Shown here: piece by piece, positions 16,027-23,842 of the stretch
Layout: each line of letters opens with the position of its first letter
Numbering within the stretch: the stretch's first letter is position 1
Assembly (NCBI RefSeq): GCF_001469875.2
Contig: NZ_LOPW02000017.1
Coordinates: 485,410-544,837, forward strand
Length of the DNA: 59,428 nt
Direction of reading: 5' to 3'
DNA from: Haloferax marisrubri
Lineage (GTDB): Archaea; Halobacteriota; Halobacteria; Halobacteriales; Haloferacaceae
Notes under the pieces: model-generated
The model's database searches: none
The model's input: the letters and a program-made list of their open reading frames with translations, nothing else
Told to the model about the DNA's origin: nothing
Translations under genes and position numbers: made by a program

Positions 16027-16263
16027 TTACTGCTGGCCGTGGTCGCGCCCGAGGACGAGCGCCATGGCGTGGAAGGCGATGAGGCCGGCGAAGAGGGGGA
16101 GTTCACCGGCGGTGAGACCGCCGCTGAGGACGGGCAGGTACGCGAGGGGCAACGCGACTGCCGACCAGAACGCGACGGTTTCGAGAGGGGCGTACGCGAG
16201 GCGGCCGATGGTCGATGCGAAGTCGAGTGCGATCGAATCGGTCGTGGAGGGGATTCCGGACAT
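16027..16263 (-). CDS. Small two-helix membrane protein, unknown function
   Basis: 78 residues from the ATG at 16263. A GTG at 16269 would add two residues and matches the predicted transcription start even better, so the start is ambiguous. Two membrane segments are likely (AFWSAVALPLAYLPVLSG and LPLFAGLIAFHAMALVLG), with a short polar N-terminus and a charged C-terminus (GRDHGQQ). A TATA box (CTTATATGA) lies about 33 bp upstream. No family recognised. Confidence 0.7.
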   Translation of the reverse strand: MSGIPSTTDSIALDFASTIGRLAYAPLETVAFWSAVALPLAYLPVLSGGLTAGELPLFAGLIAFHAMALVLGRDHGQQ

Positions 16264-16291
16264 CGTCACTTCTGCATACGACGGGGACCAT

Positions 16292-16299
16292 CATATAAG
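16292..16299 (-). promoter_or_regulatory. TATA box of the small membrane protein gene
   Basis: Minus-strand CTTATATGA; its centre predicts transcription from about 16269. Confidence 0.6.
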
Positions 16300-16368
16300 G
16301 GGTCGAGCGTTACCGTGAATTCGCTCCTTTTTCGACTGTTCAGACCCGGCTTAGGGCGAACATTCTTC

Positions 16369-16449
16369 TTTCGTAACGTTTTACGAAGCAACCAAATCCG
16401 CCGAGAAATTTTATACTGCTCTCTGGAGCTTTTTGGCAAATATTGCAAA
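16369..16449. promoter_or_regulatory. AT-rich island with two palindromes around a TATA-like box
   Basis: TTCGTAA-CGTT-TTACGAA (16369-16386) is a perfect 7-bp inverted repeat. An imperfect palindrome TTTTGGCAAATATTGCAAAA occupies 16430-16449. Between them AATTTTATACTG (about 16407-16416) resembles a plus-strand TATA box. No gene starts within 200 bp downstream of it on the plus strand, so this may be a regulator-binding region or the promoter of an unannotated small RNA. Composition is clearly AT-richer than the surroundings from about 16340 to 16480. Confidence 0.45.
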
Positions 16450-16612
16450 ACTTATAGATTATTCAATATAATAGGCGTGGAGCGTCGTCGATTAGGAGGG
16501 TCGTAGCGGGGTCGTCAGAGAGCGCGCGCGACCGGCAGGACGCGCGTAACCGGAGGGCCGGCCCCGACACGACCGACGACCGACCGCCGGCGAACGGCCA
16601 CTTATGCGAGAA
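16450..16612. other. Rest of the intergenic region upstream of purM
   Basis: AT-rich until about 16480, then GC-rich with simple GACCGACGAC-type runs. I see no gene, tRNA or clear terminator. Confidence 0.4.
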
Positions 16613-16663
16613 CGTGTATGATTCGTACCCTGTGATTTTATATTTCGGCCTATCTCGTACACG
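16613..16663 (+). promoter_or_regulatory. purM promoter with flanking inverted repeat
   Basis: A TATA box (TTTATATT, 16636-16643) lies about 27 bp before the purM ATG. It is flanked by CGTGTATGA (16613-16621) and TCGTACACG (16655-16663), which are inverted copies with one mismatch. The second arm would cover the transcription start, so repression by a dimeric factor is plausible. Confidence 0.5.
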
Positions 16664-16666
16664 AAC

Positions 16667-17641
16667 ATGACAAACGACGACTCCGAAGGGATGACCTACG
16701 CCGACGCGGGCGTCGACATCGAAGCGAGCGAGGCCGCGACCGCCGCGCTCGTCGCGCAGGTCGGCGGCGGGTCGGGCGACTACGCCGGCCTCCTCGACAT
16801 CGGCGACCGCTACCTCGGACTCGCCACCGACGGCGTCGGCACCAAACTGCTCGTCGCCGAGGCGCTCAGCGACTACTCGACGGTCGGCATCGACTGCATC
16901 GCCATGAACGCCAACGACCTCGTCGCGGCCGGCGTCCGACCCGTCGCGTTCGTGGACTACCTCGCGGTCGACGCCCCCGACGAGACGTTCGCCGAGCAGG
17001 TCGGACGGGGCCTCTCCGCGGGCGCAGAGGAAGCCGACATCGAACTCGTCGGCGGCGAGACGGCGGTCATGCCCGAGGTCATCAACGGTCTCGACCTCGC
17101 GGGCACCTGCGCCGGACTGGCGAAGAAAGATGCCATCTTCCCCGGCGAAGCCGAAGCGGGCGACGCGCTCGTCGGCTTCCCGTCGTCGGGCATCCACTCG
17201 AACGGTCTCACGCTCGCCCGCAAGGCCGCGACGGCCGACGGCGACTACGACGACGCCTGGGACGGCGACGACTACGACACCGTCGGCGAGGCGCTCCTCG
17301 AACCGACGCGGCTCTACACCTACCTGCTCGACGACCTTCGCGCCGCCGAGACCAACGCCGCGGCCCACGTCACCGGCGGCGGCTGGACCAACCTCGAACG
17401 CATGGGCGAGTTCCGCTACGTCGTCGACGACGCCTTCGACCCACAGCCGGTCTTCGAGTTCGTCCAGGAACGCGGCGGCGTCTCCGACGAGGAGATGCAC
17501 ACGACGTTCAACATGGGCACCGGCTTCGTCGCCGCCGTCCCCGAGGAGAACGCCGAGGCGCTGGTCGAAGCCACGGACGGCCGCGTCATCGGGCACGTCG
17601 AATCGGGCGCGGGCGTCTCGATTCGCGGACTCGACCTCTGA
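16667..17641 (+). CDS. purM: Phosphoribosylformylglycinamidine cyclo-ligase (AIR synthetase)
   Basis: A 324-residue enzyme of purine synthesis that closes the imidazole ring of FGAM with ATP to give AIR. The N-terminal TYADAGVDIEA, the LATDGVGTKLLVA loop (about residues 51-63), DCIAMNANDLVAAGVRP, VGGETAVMPEVI and GFPSSGIHSNGLTLARK are all diagnostic of the PurM/AIRS family. The ATG is directly downstream of a TATA box, so the mRNA is expected to be leaderless. It stands alone; no other pur gene is in the window. A P450 gene follows after 72 bp with its own promoter. Confidence 0.97.
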   Translation: MTNDDSEGMTYADAGVDIEASEAATAALVAQVGGGSGDYAGLLDIGDRYLGLATDGVGTKLLVAEALSDYSTVGIDCIAMNANDLVAAGVRPVAFVDYLAVDAPDETFAEQVGRGLSAGAEEADIELVGGETAVMPEVINGLDLAGTCAGLAKKDAIFPGEAEAGDALVGFPSSGIHSNGLTLARKAATADGDYDDAWDGDDYDTVGEALLEPTRLYTYLLDDLRAAETNAAAHVTGGGWTNLERMGEFRYVVDDAFDPQPVFEFVQERGGVSDEEMHTTFNMGTGFVAAVPEENAEALVEATDGRVIGHVESGAGVSIRGLDL

Positions 17642-17682
17642 ACGTGGACAGCTCGCCGAGTCGAACTGTTCGATGAGAAGCA

Positions 17683-17690
17683 CTATTTTA
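17683..17690 (+). promoter_or_regulatory. TATA box of the cytochrome P450 gene
   Basis: CTATTTTA is centred 27 bp before the GTG at 17714, supporting a leaderless GTG start. A GGAGGT immediately abutting the GTG would not be present in such a transcript. Confidence 0.5.
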
Positions 17691-17713
17691 TCGATGTTCG
17701 CCATAGTGGAGGT

Positions 17714-19018
17714 GTGACTTCACCGCCACCGACACCGAGCGGCCTCCCGCTCGTGGGACACTCCGTCGGCTTCGCGGCCGACCCGTTCGGCTTCGTCGCC
17801 GACCTCCTCGCGGACCACGGCGTCGAGGACGCGGTCGGACTCGACGTGGTTGGGATGGACGACCTGTACGTCCTCGCCCACCCCGACCACTTCGAGCGGG
17901 CGTTCGTGACCGACCGCGATTCCATCGTCAAAGGCGGCGAGTTCGAGGCCGCCTTCGGCGACGCCGTCATCGCCGCCGAAGGAGAGGAGTGGCGGCGACA
18001 GCGCGACGAGCTAGACCCCTTCTTCCGCTGGGAGCGCGTCGACGAGTACGCGTCCGTGATGCGCCGACAGGTCGAGCGCCGCCTGCGGACGTGGCCGGAC
18101 TCGGGAACGCTGTCGCTCGAATCCGAGATGAAGGCCGTCACCCTGGACATCATCTTCGCCACCATCCTCGGCCGGGAACTCGACCCCGACGGCGACGAGC
18201 GGATTCGCTCGGCCGCCGACGGTCTCAACGGCCGCTTCGCGCCCGCTTCGTGGGTACTCCCCTCGTGGGTGCCGACGCCGAGCAGACGCCGGTTCGACCG
18301 GGCCGACCGAGTCCTCCGCGAGGAGGTCCGAAAACTGGTCGAGACCGCCGACGAGGAGAGCCTGACGCGCCGCCTCGCCGACGCGCTCGGGACTGACTCC
18401 GGCTACCCGGAGACCGTCGAGTCGCTGGAGAACCAACTCGTGGGCATGATTTTCGCCGGCCACGAGACGACCGCGCTCGCGCTCACGTACGCGCTGTACC
18501 TGCTCGCGACGCACCCCGAGACCCGCGAGCGCGCCGCCGCCGAGGTCGACCGCGTCGTCGGCGACGGCCCCGTGACCGCCGACGCGACCGGGGAACTTCC
18601 GGTGCTCGAACGCGTCATCAAGGAGACGCTTCGGCTCTATCCGCCGGTCCACACGCTTCCGCGGGAGACGGCGAAGCCGTTTCCGACCGGCGACGGGGTC
18701 ATCCCGGCGGGCACGGACATCCACCTCTCTATCATCCGCATCCACCGCGACGAGCGGTGGTACGACGACCCGCTCGCGTTCCGGCCCGAGCGGTGGGACC
18801 GCGAGCGCGACCGACCCGCCTACGCCTATCTCCCCTTCGGAGCCGGGCCGCGAAGTTGTCTCGGTCGGGCGTTCGCGCTCACGGAGGCGAAAATCGTGCT
18901 CGCGACCGTCCTCCGCGACTTCGACCTCGACTGGGGCGGCGACGGAGAGTTAGCGATCACGCCCGAGATGACGACCCAACCGAAGGGCGAGACGCCGCTC
19001 GTCGTCCGCCGGCGCTGA
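17714..19018 (+). CDS. Cytochrome P450
   Basis: A 434-residue soluble P450 without an N-terminal membrane anchor. I-helix motif AGHETTAL (about residues 248-255), K-helix ETLRLYPPV and the haem-binding FGAGPRSCLGRAF with thiolate Cys382 are intact, so it should be an active haem monooxygenase. It resembles the CYP174-type haloarchaeal P450s, from memory. No ferredoxin or reductase gene is adjacent, so redox partners must come from elsewhere, and the substrate is unknown. GTG is used as start because the TATA box is placed exactly for it and no ATG fits. Confidence 0.95.
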   Translation: MTSPPPTPSGLPLVGHSVGFAADPFGFVADLLADHGVEDAVGLDVVGMDDLYVLAHPDHFERAFVTDRDSIVKGGEFEAAFGDAVIAAEGEEWRRQRDELDPFFRWERVDEYASVMRRQVERRLRTWPDSGTLSLESEMKAVTLDIIFATILGRELDPDGDERIRSAADGLNGRFAPASWVLPSWVPTPSRRRFDRADRVLREEVRKLVETADEESLTRRLADALGTDSGYPETVESLENQLVGMIFAGHETTALALTYALYLLATHPETRERAAAEVDRVVGDGPVTADATGELPVLERVIKETLRLYPPVHTLPRETAKPFPTGDGVIPAGTDIHLSIIRIHRDERWYDDPLAFRPERWDRERDRPAYAYLPFGAGPRSCLGRAFALTEAKIVLATVLRDFDLDWGGDGELAITPEMTTQPKGETPLVVRRR

Positions 19019-19098
19019 GTCCGTCGCGTGGGAGTGCCGGAGTTTCGGACGGCGGACCGCCGGTTGTCGTTGCCGGTCGCCGGTCGCAGGACTCGACC

Positions 19099-19638
19099 TC
19101 AGATGTGGGCCGCGATGTCGGCCTCGGTGATGATGCCGACCGTCTCGCCGCCCTCGACGACGATGATGGCCGAGTTGTGGTCGAGGTAGACGCCGATTTC
19201 GTCCAGCGTCGTCTCGGGTTCGACGGTCGTGACGCCCTCGGACATGACCTCGTTGACCGGGCGGTCGGTGACGTCGTCCTCCTGAACGTGCCGGATGTCG
19301 GCGTTCGAGATGATGCCGAGCGGGCGGCCGTTCTCGATGACCGGCAACTGTGAGAAGCCGGCGTCGAGCATGATGTCGCGCGCCTCGCGGACGGAGTTGT
19401 CGGGGGCGACGCTTCGGACGGTCGTGTTCATGATGTCTTCCGCGCGCACGATGCGACCCTCGGCCTCGTCCAGCGCCTCGACGATGCGCCGGAGCGTCGA
19501 GAGGCGCGGGTCGACGTCGCCGCCCTCGATGCGGGCGATAAGCGGCTGTGAGACCCCGGCCATGTCGGCGAGTTTGCTCTGCGTCAACTCCAGGGAGTTC
19601 CGCCGTTCCCTGAGGTCCTGCGGCGTGGGGAGTTCCAT
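19099..19638 (-). CDS. XRE-type HTH regulator with two CBS domains
   Basis: About 179 residues from the ATG at 19638. Residues 1-60 are an XRE helix-turn-helix (RERRNSLELTQSKLADMAGV and SQPLIARIEGG); two CBS domains follow (IMNTTVRSVAPDNSVREAR, then VMSEGVTTVEPETTLDEI), which usually bind adenine nucleotides or S-adenosyl compounds. This HTH-CBS order is a known archaeal regulator type. An upstream ATG at 19656 would add six residues, but the TATA-like box (19658-19667) overlaps that region and predicts transcription from about 19637, favouring the shorter form. Confidence 0.9.
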   Translation of the reverse strand: MELPTPQDLRERRNSLELTQSKLADMAGVSQPLIARIEGGDVDPRLSTLRRIVEALDEAEGRIVRAEDIMNTTVRSVAPDNSVREARDIMLDAGFSQLPVIENGRPLGIISNADIRHVQEDDVTDRPVNEVMSEGVTTVEPETTLDEIGVYLDHNSAIIVVEGGETVGIITEADIAAHI

Positions 19639-19657
19639 GCCGGGGTAATAACCCATA

Positions 19658-19667
19658 GTTATGAAAA
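19658..19667 (-). promoter_or_regulatory. TATA-like box of the HTH-CBS gene
   Basis: Minus-strand TTCATAAC is centred 24-26 bp before the ATG at 19638 and only a few bases before the upstream ATG at 19656, which decides the start. Confidence 0.5.
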
Positions 19668-19803
19668 AGTGTTCCGGTCGCTCATCGGGGCAGGAGTTCG
19701 CAAGTGCCGCGAAAATCGCTCGCTCGGGTCGAGCGGTCGCCCCAACTACACCGGTGGGTGCGGTTTGGCACGACCCGACGCGGCCGGGCGCGACGGCGCG
19801 GGG

Positions 19804-20163
19804 TTACTGCTCTTCGTCGGAGTCGAACTCGCGGATGTCGATGACGTCGAGGGGGACGTCGCGGAGCGCGCCGCCGACCTCGCTTTTCGCGATGCGGGAG
19901 GCGTGCTTCTCGCCGTCCGCGTTGAAAATCTTGATTTCGAGGAGCAGGCCGACGAGCGCGGTGTTGGCCGCGATGAACGCGGAGTCGAACGGTTCGCCAC
20001 AGGCGGGACAGGGCGTCGCGCCGACTTCGACCTCGACGTACTCCTTGTCCTTCTGGTTGAGTCGCTTGCCGGCCTCGCTGACCGCGACGCCGATGGCGTC
20101 GTCGATGTCTTCTACGTCCCGGACCAACCAGGCCGCCTCCATCGCGACGAGATAGTTGCTCAT
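19804..20163 (-). CDS. UPF0212 (DUF555) family protein
   Basis: A 119-residue archaeal protein of unknown function. The start MSNYLVAMEAAWLVRDVED and the zinc-ribbon-like CPACG (about residues 51-55) are characteristic of UPF0212; the second Cys pair of a full zinc site is not obvious. FIAANTALVGLLLEIKIFNADGEKHASRIAKSEVG completes the family core. The frame is open 46 codons further upstream, but that extension is Arg-rich and the ATG at 20163 matches the family. Gene order HTH-CBS then UPF0212 is read from opposite promoters on one strand with a 165-bp gap. Confidence 0.92.
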   Translation of the reverse strand: MSNYLVAMEAAWLVRDVEDIDDAIGVAVSEAGKRLNQKDKEYVEVEVGATPCPACGEPFDSAFIAANTALVGLLLEIKIFNADGEKHASRIAKSEVGGALRDVPLDVIDIREFDSDEEQ

Positions 20164-20460
20164 ACACACGTTACGCGCCGGTGGGGTTTCGTGTCTTGTG
20201 GTTCGAGCGTCGGGGCGCGTGGGATTCACACGCCCGGCGCGCGCAGCGACCGCGACGCGTCTGAATCCGCGACAGTCCCGCCGCCCGACCGGAGCGCGCA
20301 CGGGCCGCGCATGCCACGGCGATTATCGCTATAACTTATGGAAAAGCGCTCCGCGGGTCACGCGCGACTCACGTCGAATAGTCGGTCTAGTTGGAGTAGA
20401 GACAAGTGCGCTTTAATCGGCAGACAGCGTCGAGGTGGAGTGCGGTCGTCTGAGAGAAGA
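20164..20460. other. Intergenic region upstream of a small membrane protein gene
   Basis: About 300 bp. A TATA-like GCTATAACTTATGG near 20328-20341 is followed by a 54-codon plus-strand frame of Arg/Ser-rich composition, which I do not accept as a gene. It could drive an untranslated RNA. Nothing else stands out. Confidence 0.4.
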
Positions 20461-20468
20461 TTTATATA
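20461..20468 (+). promoter_or_regulatory. TATA box TTTATATA
   Basis: Consensus TATA box 36-43 bp before the ATG at 20504, which predicts a short leader of about 10-14 nt. Confidence 0.65.
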
Positions 20469-20503
20469 CCGGCACCGCGCGAGCCTCGACTGAGGACACG
20501 GTG

Positions 20504-20677
20504 ATGATTCCCCGCCTAACGAAGTACGTCCTGTTCGCCGCCTACCAGCTATCGGTCGCGATGGGTATCGCGCTCCTCCCCGTCGCGCTCGCCGCTCGCC
20601 GGATGGGTGTGACCCTCCCGATTCGCCGGCTCGTGGAAACGACCGGAACCGCCTACGAACGCGCCGCGACTCGCTAA
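20504..20677 (+). CDS. Small membrane protein, unknown function
   Basis: 57 residues with one strong membrane segment (YQLSVAMGIALLPVALAA) flanked by basic residues on the C-terminal side (RRMGVTLPIRRLVE). The ATG at 20504 is chosen because the longer frame starts upstream of the TATA box at 20461. It precedes psmB on the same strand, but psmB has its own promoter. No family recognised. Confidence 0.7.
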   Translation: MIPRLTKYVLFAAYQLSVAMGIALLPVALAARRMGVTLPIRRLVETTGTAYERAATR

Positions 20678-20793
20678 CGCGACTCGCGCGACTCCTTCCT
20701 CCCGACAAAACTCGCCGCGAGCGACCGCATCGCGCGGCCGCCGCCGACGCGCGTCTGACGCTTTGGCACCGGCAACGGCGAGGTGAAGGGTTG

Positions 20794-20801
20794 CATTTAT
20801 C
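20794..20801 (+). promoter_or_regulatory. TATA-like box of psmB
   Basis: CATTTATC is centred about 28 bp before the ATG at 20826; a leaderless mRNA is expected. Confidence 0.5.
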
Positions 20802-20825
20802 AGCGCCGAAGTGCAATCGCTGACA

Positions 20826-21557
20826 ATGCGTACCCCGACTCACGACGAGTTCTCCGGCCGTCTCGACTCGCTGAACGGCGACCGCTCGAACGTGTTCGGC
20901 CCCGAACTCGGCGAGTTCCCGCACGCCGAGCGTCGCGCCGACTCGCTCGGAGACAAAGAGACGAAGACCGGAACGACCACCGTCGGTATCAAGACCGAAG
21001 ACGGCGTCGTCCTCGCGACCGACATGCGCGCGAGCATGGGCTACATGGTCTCCTCGAAGGACGTCCAGAAGGTCGAAGAGATTCACCCGACGGGCGCGCT
21101 GACCATCGCCGGCTCCGTCTCGGCCGCCCAGTCGCTCATCAGTTCCCTCCGCGCCGAGGTCCGACTCTACGAGGCCCGCCGCGGCGAGGACATGAGCATG
21201 CAGGCGCTGTCGACGCTCGTCGGCAACTTCCTCCGCTCGGGCGGGTTCTACGTCGTCCAGCCCATCCTCGGCGGCGTCGACGAGACCGGCCCCCACATCT
21301 ACAGCATCGACCCCGCGGGCTCCATCCTCGAAGAGGAGTACACCGTCACCGGCTCCGGCAGCCAGTACGCCCTCGGTGTGCTCGAACAGGAGTTCGAAGA
21401 CGGCCTCAGCATCGACGAGGCGAAGCAGGTCGCCACGAAGGCCATCCGCTCGGCGGTCGAGCGCGACCTCGCCTCGGGTAACGGCATCAACATCGCCGTC
21501 GTCACCGAGGACGGCGTCGACATCCAGCGCCACCAGAACTTCGAAGGCCTCGAATAA
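20826..21557 (+). CDS. psmB: 20S proteasome beta subunit precursor
   Basis: 243 residues. The propeptide ends GDKETKTG and the mature chain starts TTTVGIK, making Thr50 the N-terminal nucleophile after self-cleavage; this 49-residue propeptide is as I recall for H. volcanii beta. The active-site partner regions around ATDMRASMGYMVSSKDVQK (Asp and Lys of the Ntn mechanism) and GSGSQYALGVLE are intact. The beta rings pair with alpha rings, which are not encoded here, to form the central protease used with PAN-type AAA ATPases. An in-frame Met five codons upstream lies before the predicted transcription start, so it is not used. Confidence 0.97.
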   Translation: MRTPTHDEFSGRLDSLNGDRSNVFGPELGEFPHAERRADSLGDKETKTGTTTVGIKTEDGVVLATDMRASMGYMVSSKDVQKVEEIHPTGALTIAGSVSAAQSLISSLRAEVRLYEARRGEDMSMQALSTLVGNFLRSGGFYVVQPILGGVDETGPHIYSIDPAGSILEEEYTVTGSGSQYALGVLEQEFEDGLSIDEAKQVATKAIRSAVERDLASGNGINIAVVTEDGVDIQRHQNFEGLE

Positions 21558-21695
21558 GTCGCCCGCAGTCGGCGGTTTCTCTCCGTTTTCGCGATTCGCG
21601 ACCGGCGGGACTGGCCGGGCTCCGCAAGAAGGCCCCGTGGTGGGACTCCCGCGGTGGGGCTCCCGCAGCGGAACCCTCGCGGCCGCAGTTCTCAC

Positions 21696-22073
21696 TCAGT
21701 CGCCGCCCGGAAGCGGCCGCAAGAGCCCGTACCACGCCCGGTAGACGACCACGCCGAGGACGCGCCCGAACCCGAAACTGTACCGGAACGACTCGGTGCG
21801 GGGGAGCAGTCGGCGCTGGACCGCGATACCGACGAGGCTGACGGCCATCCCGCGACGCCGATTCGTGCGAATCTGCCAGCTATCGCGGTCGTACGCCCAC
21901 ACCTGTCCGATTCCCCAGGCTCCGCCGACGGCGATACCACCCGGCGACAGCGACGTCGGTTCGTGCGACTCGTCGTCGCTGGAGCGGAGCAGGCGGCGCA
22001 TCGACACCATCCAGAGCGCGGTGAGAACTGCGATACCGAGTTGAGCGACCGCTTTCGTCCGACGGGAGACCAT
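21696..22073 (-). CDS. Hypothetical membrane protein
   Basis: A 125-residue protein. One clear membrane helix near the N-terminus (AQLGIAVLTALWMVSM), a Gly-rich weakly hydrophobic centre (GGIAVGGAWGIGQVWAY) and another hydrophobic patch (GMAVSLVGIAV); the C-terminus has FRYSFGFGRVLGVVVYRAWYG. It is basic rather than acidic, suiting a membrane protein. It converges with psmB (138-bp gap). An overlapping frame on the same strand was rejected for its Ser/Arg-rich composition. No family recognised. Confidence 0.7.
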   Translation of the reverse strand: MVSRRTKAVAQLGIAVLTALWMVSMRRLLRSSDDESHEPTSLSPGGIAVGGAWGIGQVWAYDRDSWQIRTNRRRGMAVSLVGIAVQRRLLPRTESFRYSFGFGRVLGVVVYRAWYGLLRPLPGGD

Positions 22074-22194
22074 GCGCGATGTTCGCAGGGCGCGATAATA
22101 GTTATTCCTCCGACAAGAACGAGTGGCACGCGCGGGAGTCAGCGGCCGACGAGGACGCCCGCGAGCGTCGTCGGCGACGGGCGCGAGCGGTGAG

Positions 22195-23724
22195 TTAGAA
22201 CCAGTCGGCGAACGCGCCTTCGAGCAGCGAGTCGGACTGCCGCTCGACGTACTCGCGTTGCATCTCGCGGAGCGCCGCCCCGAAGTCGCCGCCGTCGTCG
22301 AGGGCGTCGCGGACGCGGGCGCGCTTCCAGTCGGCCGGCGTGACGCCCGTCTCGACGCGCTTGCGCAGGGGTTCGAGGTAGTAGTTGGCCTCCTCCTCGG
22401 AACAGCCGGCGAGCCGGAGCCCGTCGCGGGCGTGGACGAGCAGGTCCTCGTAGAGGTTCGCGCCGACCACGTCGTCGCCGTCGACGTCTATCCAGCGCAG
22501 GTCGCCGTGGGGGCCCTCGCGCATCGCGGTGTAGAAGTTCTCTTCGGCGGTCTCCCAGTCGAGGTCGATGACGGGGTGGTCGAGTCGGGGAAGCCGCTCC
22601 ATGAGGCCCGCGAAGGCCGCTTGGAACGCCACCGAGTCGCGGACGGTCGGCTGGCCCGCGATGGGGCGGAACTCGATGCGGGCGTTGGCCGACGACCGGG
22701 ACGCGCCGTCGAACACCGGGCGCACCCACCGCCAGTAGGTGCCGTGCTTCCGGCGGAGCGTGGCGAAGTCGTCGTCGAATCGGTCGCCGCGTTCGACCGA
22801 CATGGGAACCATCGTCGAGTCCTCGACGACGCGGTCGACCGCGTCCTCGACGGTGTCGAGGTCGCCGGGGAAGGCGACCTTCTCGTGGTCGCCGGAGTTG
22901 AGCACCGACTCGAACACCGCGATGCGGTTTTCGTCCCAGCCGTCGCCGAGAATCTCGTCTGCCGTCGCGTCCTCGTCGTAGAGGTCGGCGGGGAAGAACG
23001 GCGAGTTGACGCCGAGCGCGAGGAGCGGGCCGGCGACCCGGAGCGCGTAGTTGAAGTGGTACGGCAGGTCGTCGGCGTGCGGGACCTGATAGTGCGGCTG
23101 GATGGACGTGATGAGCGCCTCGGGCATCACGGTGTCCGCTTCGAGCGAGACGTGCGGTGCGTCGAGCGTGAACGACGCTGGGGCGGTCGGCCCGTTCGCC
23201 ATCGCGTGGTAGCGCACGGAGTTGCTCATGTTCGTCGCGAGGCGGACGCCCCCGTCGGTGACGGAGTCGGTCAGGTACTCGCGGGCGCTCTCGCCGGCCG
23301 GCGGGATGCTCCACATCCCGTCGGAGACGAGGCGCATCCCCTCCGCGGCGGCGCAGTCGAGCGCGGCGTCGAGTCGGGCGCGGACCTCGGACTCCTGCGC
23401 GCGGAGCCCGTGGGGGTTCAGCGGCTGGGGGCTCGTGGTCATCTCGGCGTTGTGGAGCCCGAGTTCCTTCTCGAAGCCCATGAGGCCGAGCAGTCGGCGC
23501 GGGACCCGCATGAGCGCGTGCACGTCGTCTTCGCTCGCGGACCAGCGACCGTCGGAGACGGCGTAGAACTCGTACTCCAAGCCGACGATTGACTGGTGGT
23601 TGTCGAAGGTCCCCTCGCGCAGTTCGCGCTTGAGCACCTCGGCGTCGGCTTTCGCTTGCGCTTCGAACTCGGCCGCGTCGACCGCGAGCACGTCTTCGAC
23701 GCGCTCTGCGAGGTCGTCGCTCAT
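22195..23724 (-). CDS. Glutamate-cysteine ligase-family protein (GCS2 type)
   Basis: A 509-residue protein with the architecture of carboxylate-amine ligases of the GCS2 family, which activate the gamma-carboxyl of glutamate with ATP. VGLEYEFYAV (about residues 47-56) matches the metal-binding start of the fold; LGLHNAEMTTSPQPL, NMSNSVRYHAMANG, SIQPHYQVP and ANARIEFRPIAGQP are further family segments. It may make gamma-glutamylcysteine or another gamma-glutamyl product. From memory the experimentally studied H. volcanii GshA is a different locus, so this could be a paralogue with another acceptor. The ATG at 23724 is preferred over a much longer low-complexity frame. It diverges from ligA. 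Confidence 0.75.
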   Translation of the reverse strand: MSDDLAERVEDVLAVDAAEFEAQAKADAEVLKRELREGTFDNHQSIVGLEYEFYAVSDGRWSASEDDVHALMRVPRRLLGLMGFEKELGLHNAEMTTSPQPLNPHGLRAQESEVRARLDAALDCAAAEGMRLVSDGMWSIPPAGESAREYLTDSVTDGGVRLATNMSNSVRYHAMANGPTAPASFTLDAPHVSLEADTVMPEALITSIQPHYQVPHADDLPYHFNYALRVAGPLLALGVNSPFFPADLYDEDATADEILGDGWDENRIAVFESVLNSGDHEKVAFPGDLDTVEDAVDRVVEDSTMVPMSVERGDRFDDDFATLRRKHGTYWRWVRPVFDGASRSSANARIEFRPIAGQPTVRDSVAFQAAFAGLMERLPRLDHPVIDLDWETAEENFYTAMREGPHGDLRWIDVDGDDVVGANLYEDLLVHARDGLRLAGCSEEEANYYLEPLRKRVETGVTPADWKRARVRDALDDGGDFGAALREMQREYVERQSDSLLEGAFADWF

Positions 23725-23810
23725 ACCCGGCGTTCCGGCGTCAAGCGCCTTCAACTTCCCGGCACCGCGGTCGTTCGGCAGCGAATCACATCCCCGACGA
23801 CTGTCGAGAC

Positions 23811-23820
23811 GCTTTTGCCC
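23811..23820 (+). promoter_or_regulatory. TATA-like box of ligA
   Basis: GCTTTTGCCC is centred about 27 bp before the ATG at 23843. The match to consensus is weak, but the spacing fits. Confidence 0.35.
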
Positions 23821-23842
23821 CGCGCGGCGATACCCACGGACG

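Noticed and set aside
15919..16506. Plus-strand frame across the AT-rich island
   Set aside because: Its composition changes abruptly in the island and it overlaps a better-supported minus-strand membrane protein gene with a TATA box.
17708..17713. GGAGGT before the P450 GTG as a ribosome-binding site
   Set aside because: It directly abuts the start codon and would be absent from the leaderless transcript predicted by the TATA box.
20338..20502. Small 54-codon frame upstream of the 57-residue membrane protein gene
   Set aside because: Its composition is Arg/Ser-rich, and the TATA-like element overlaps its start, which would not allow translation of the full frame.
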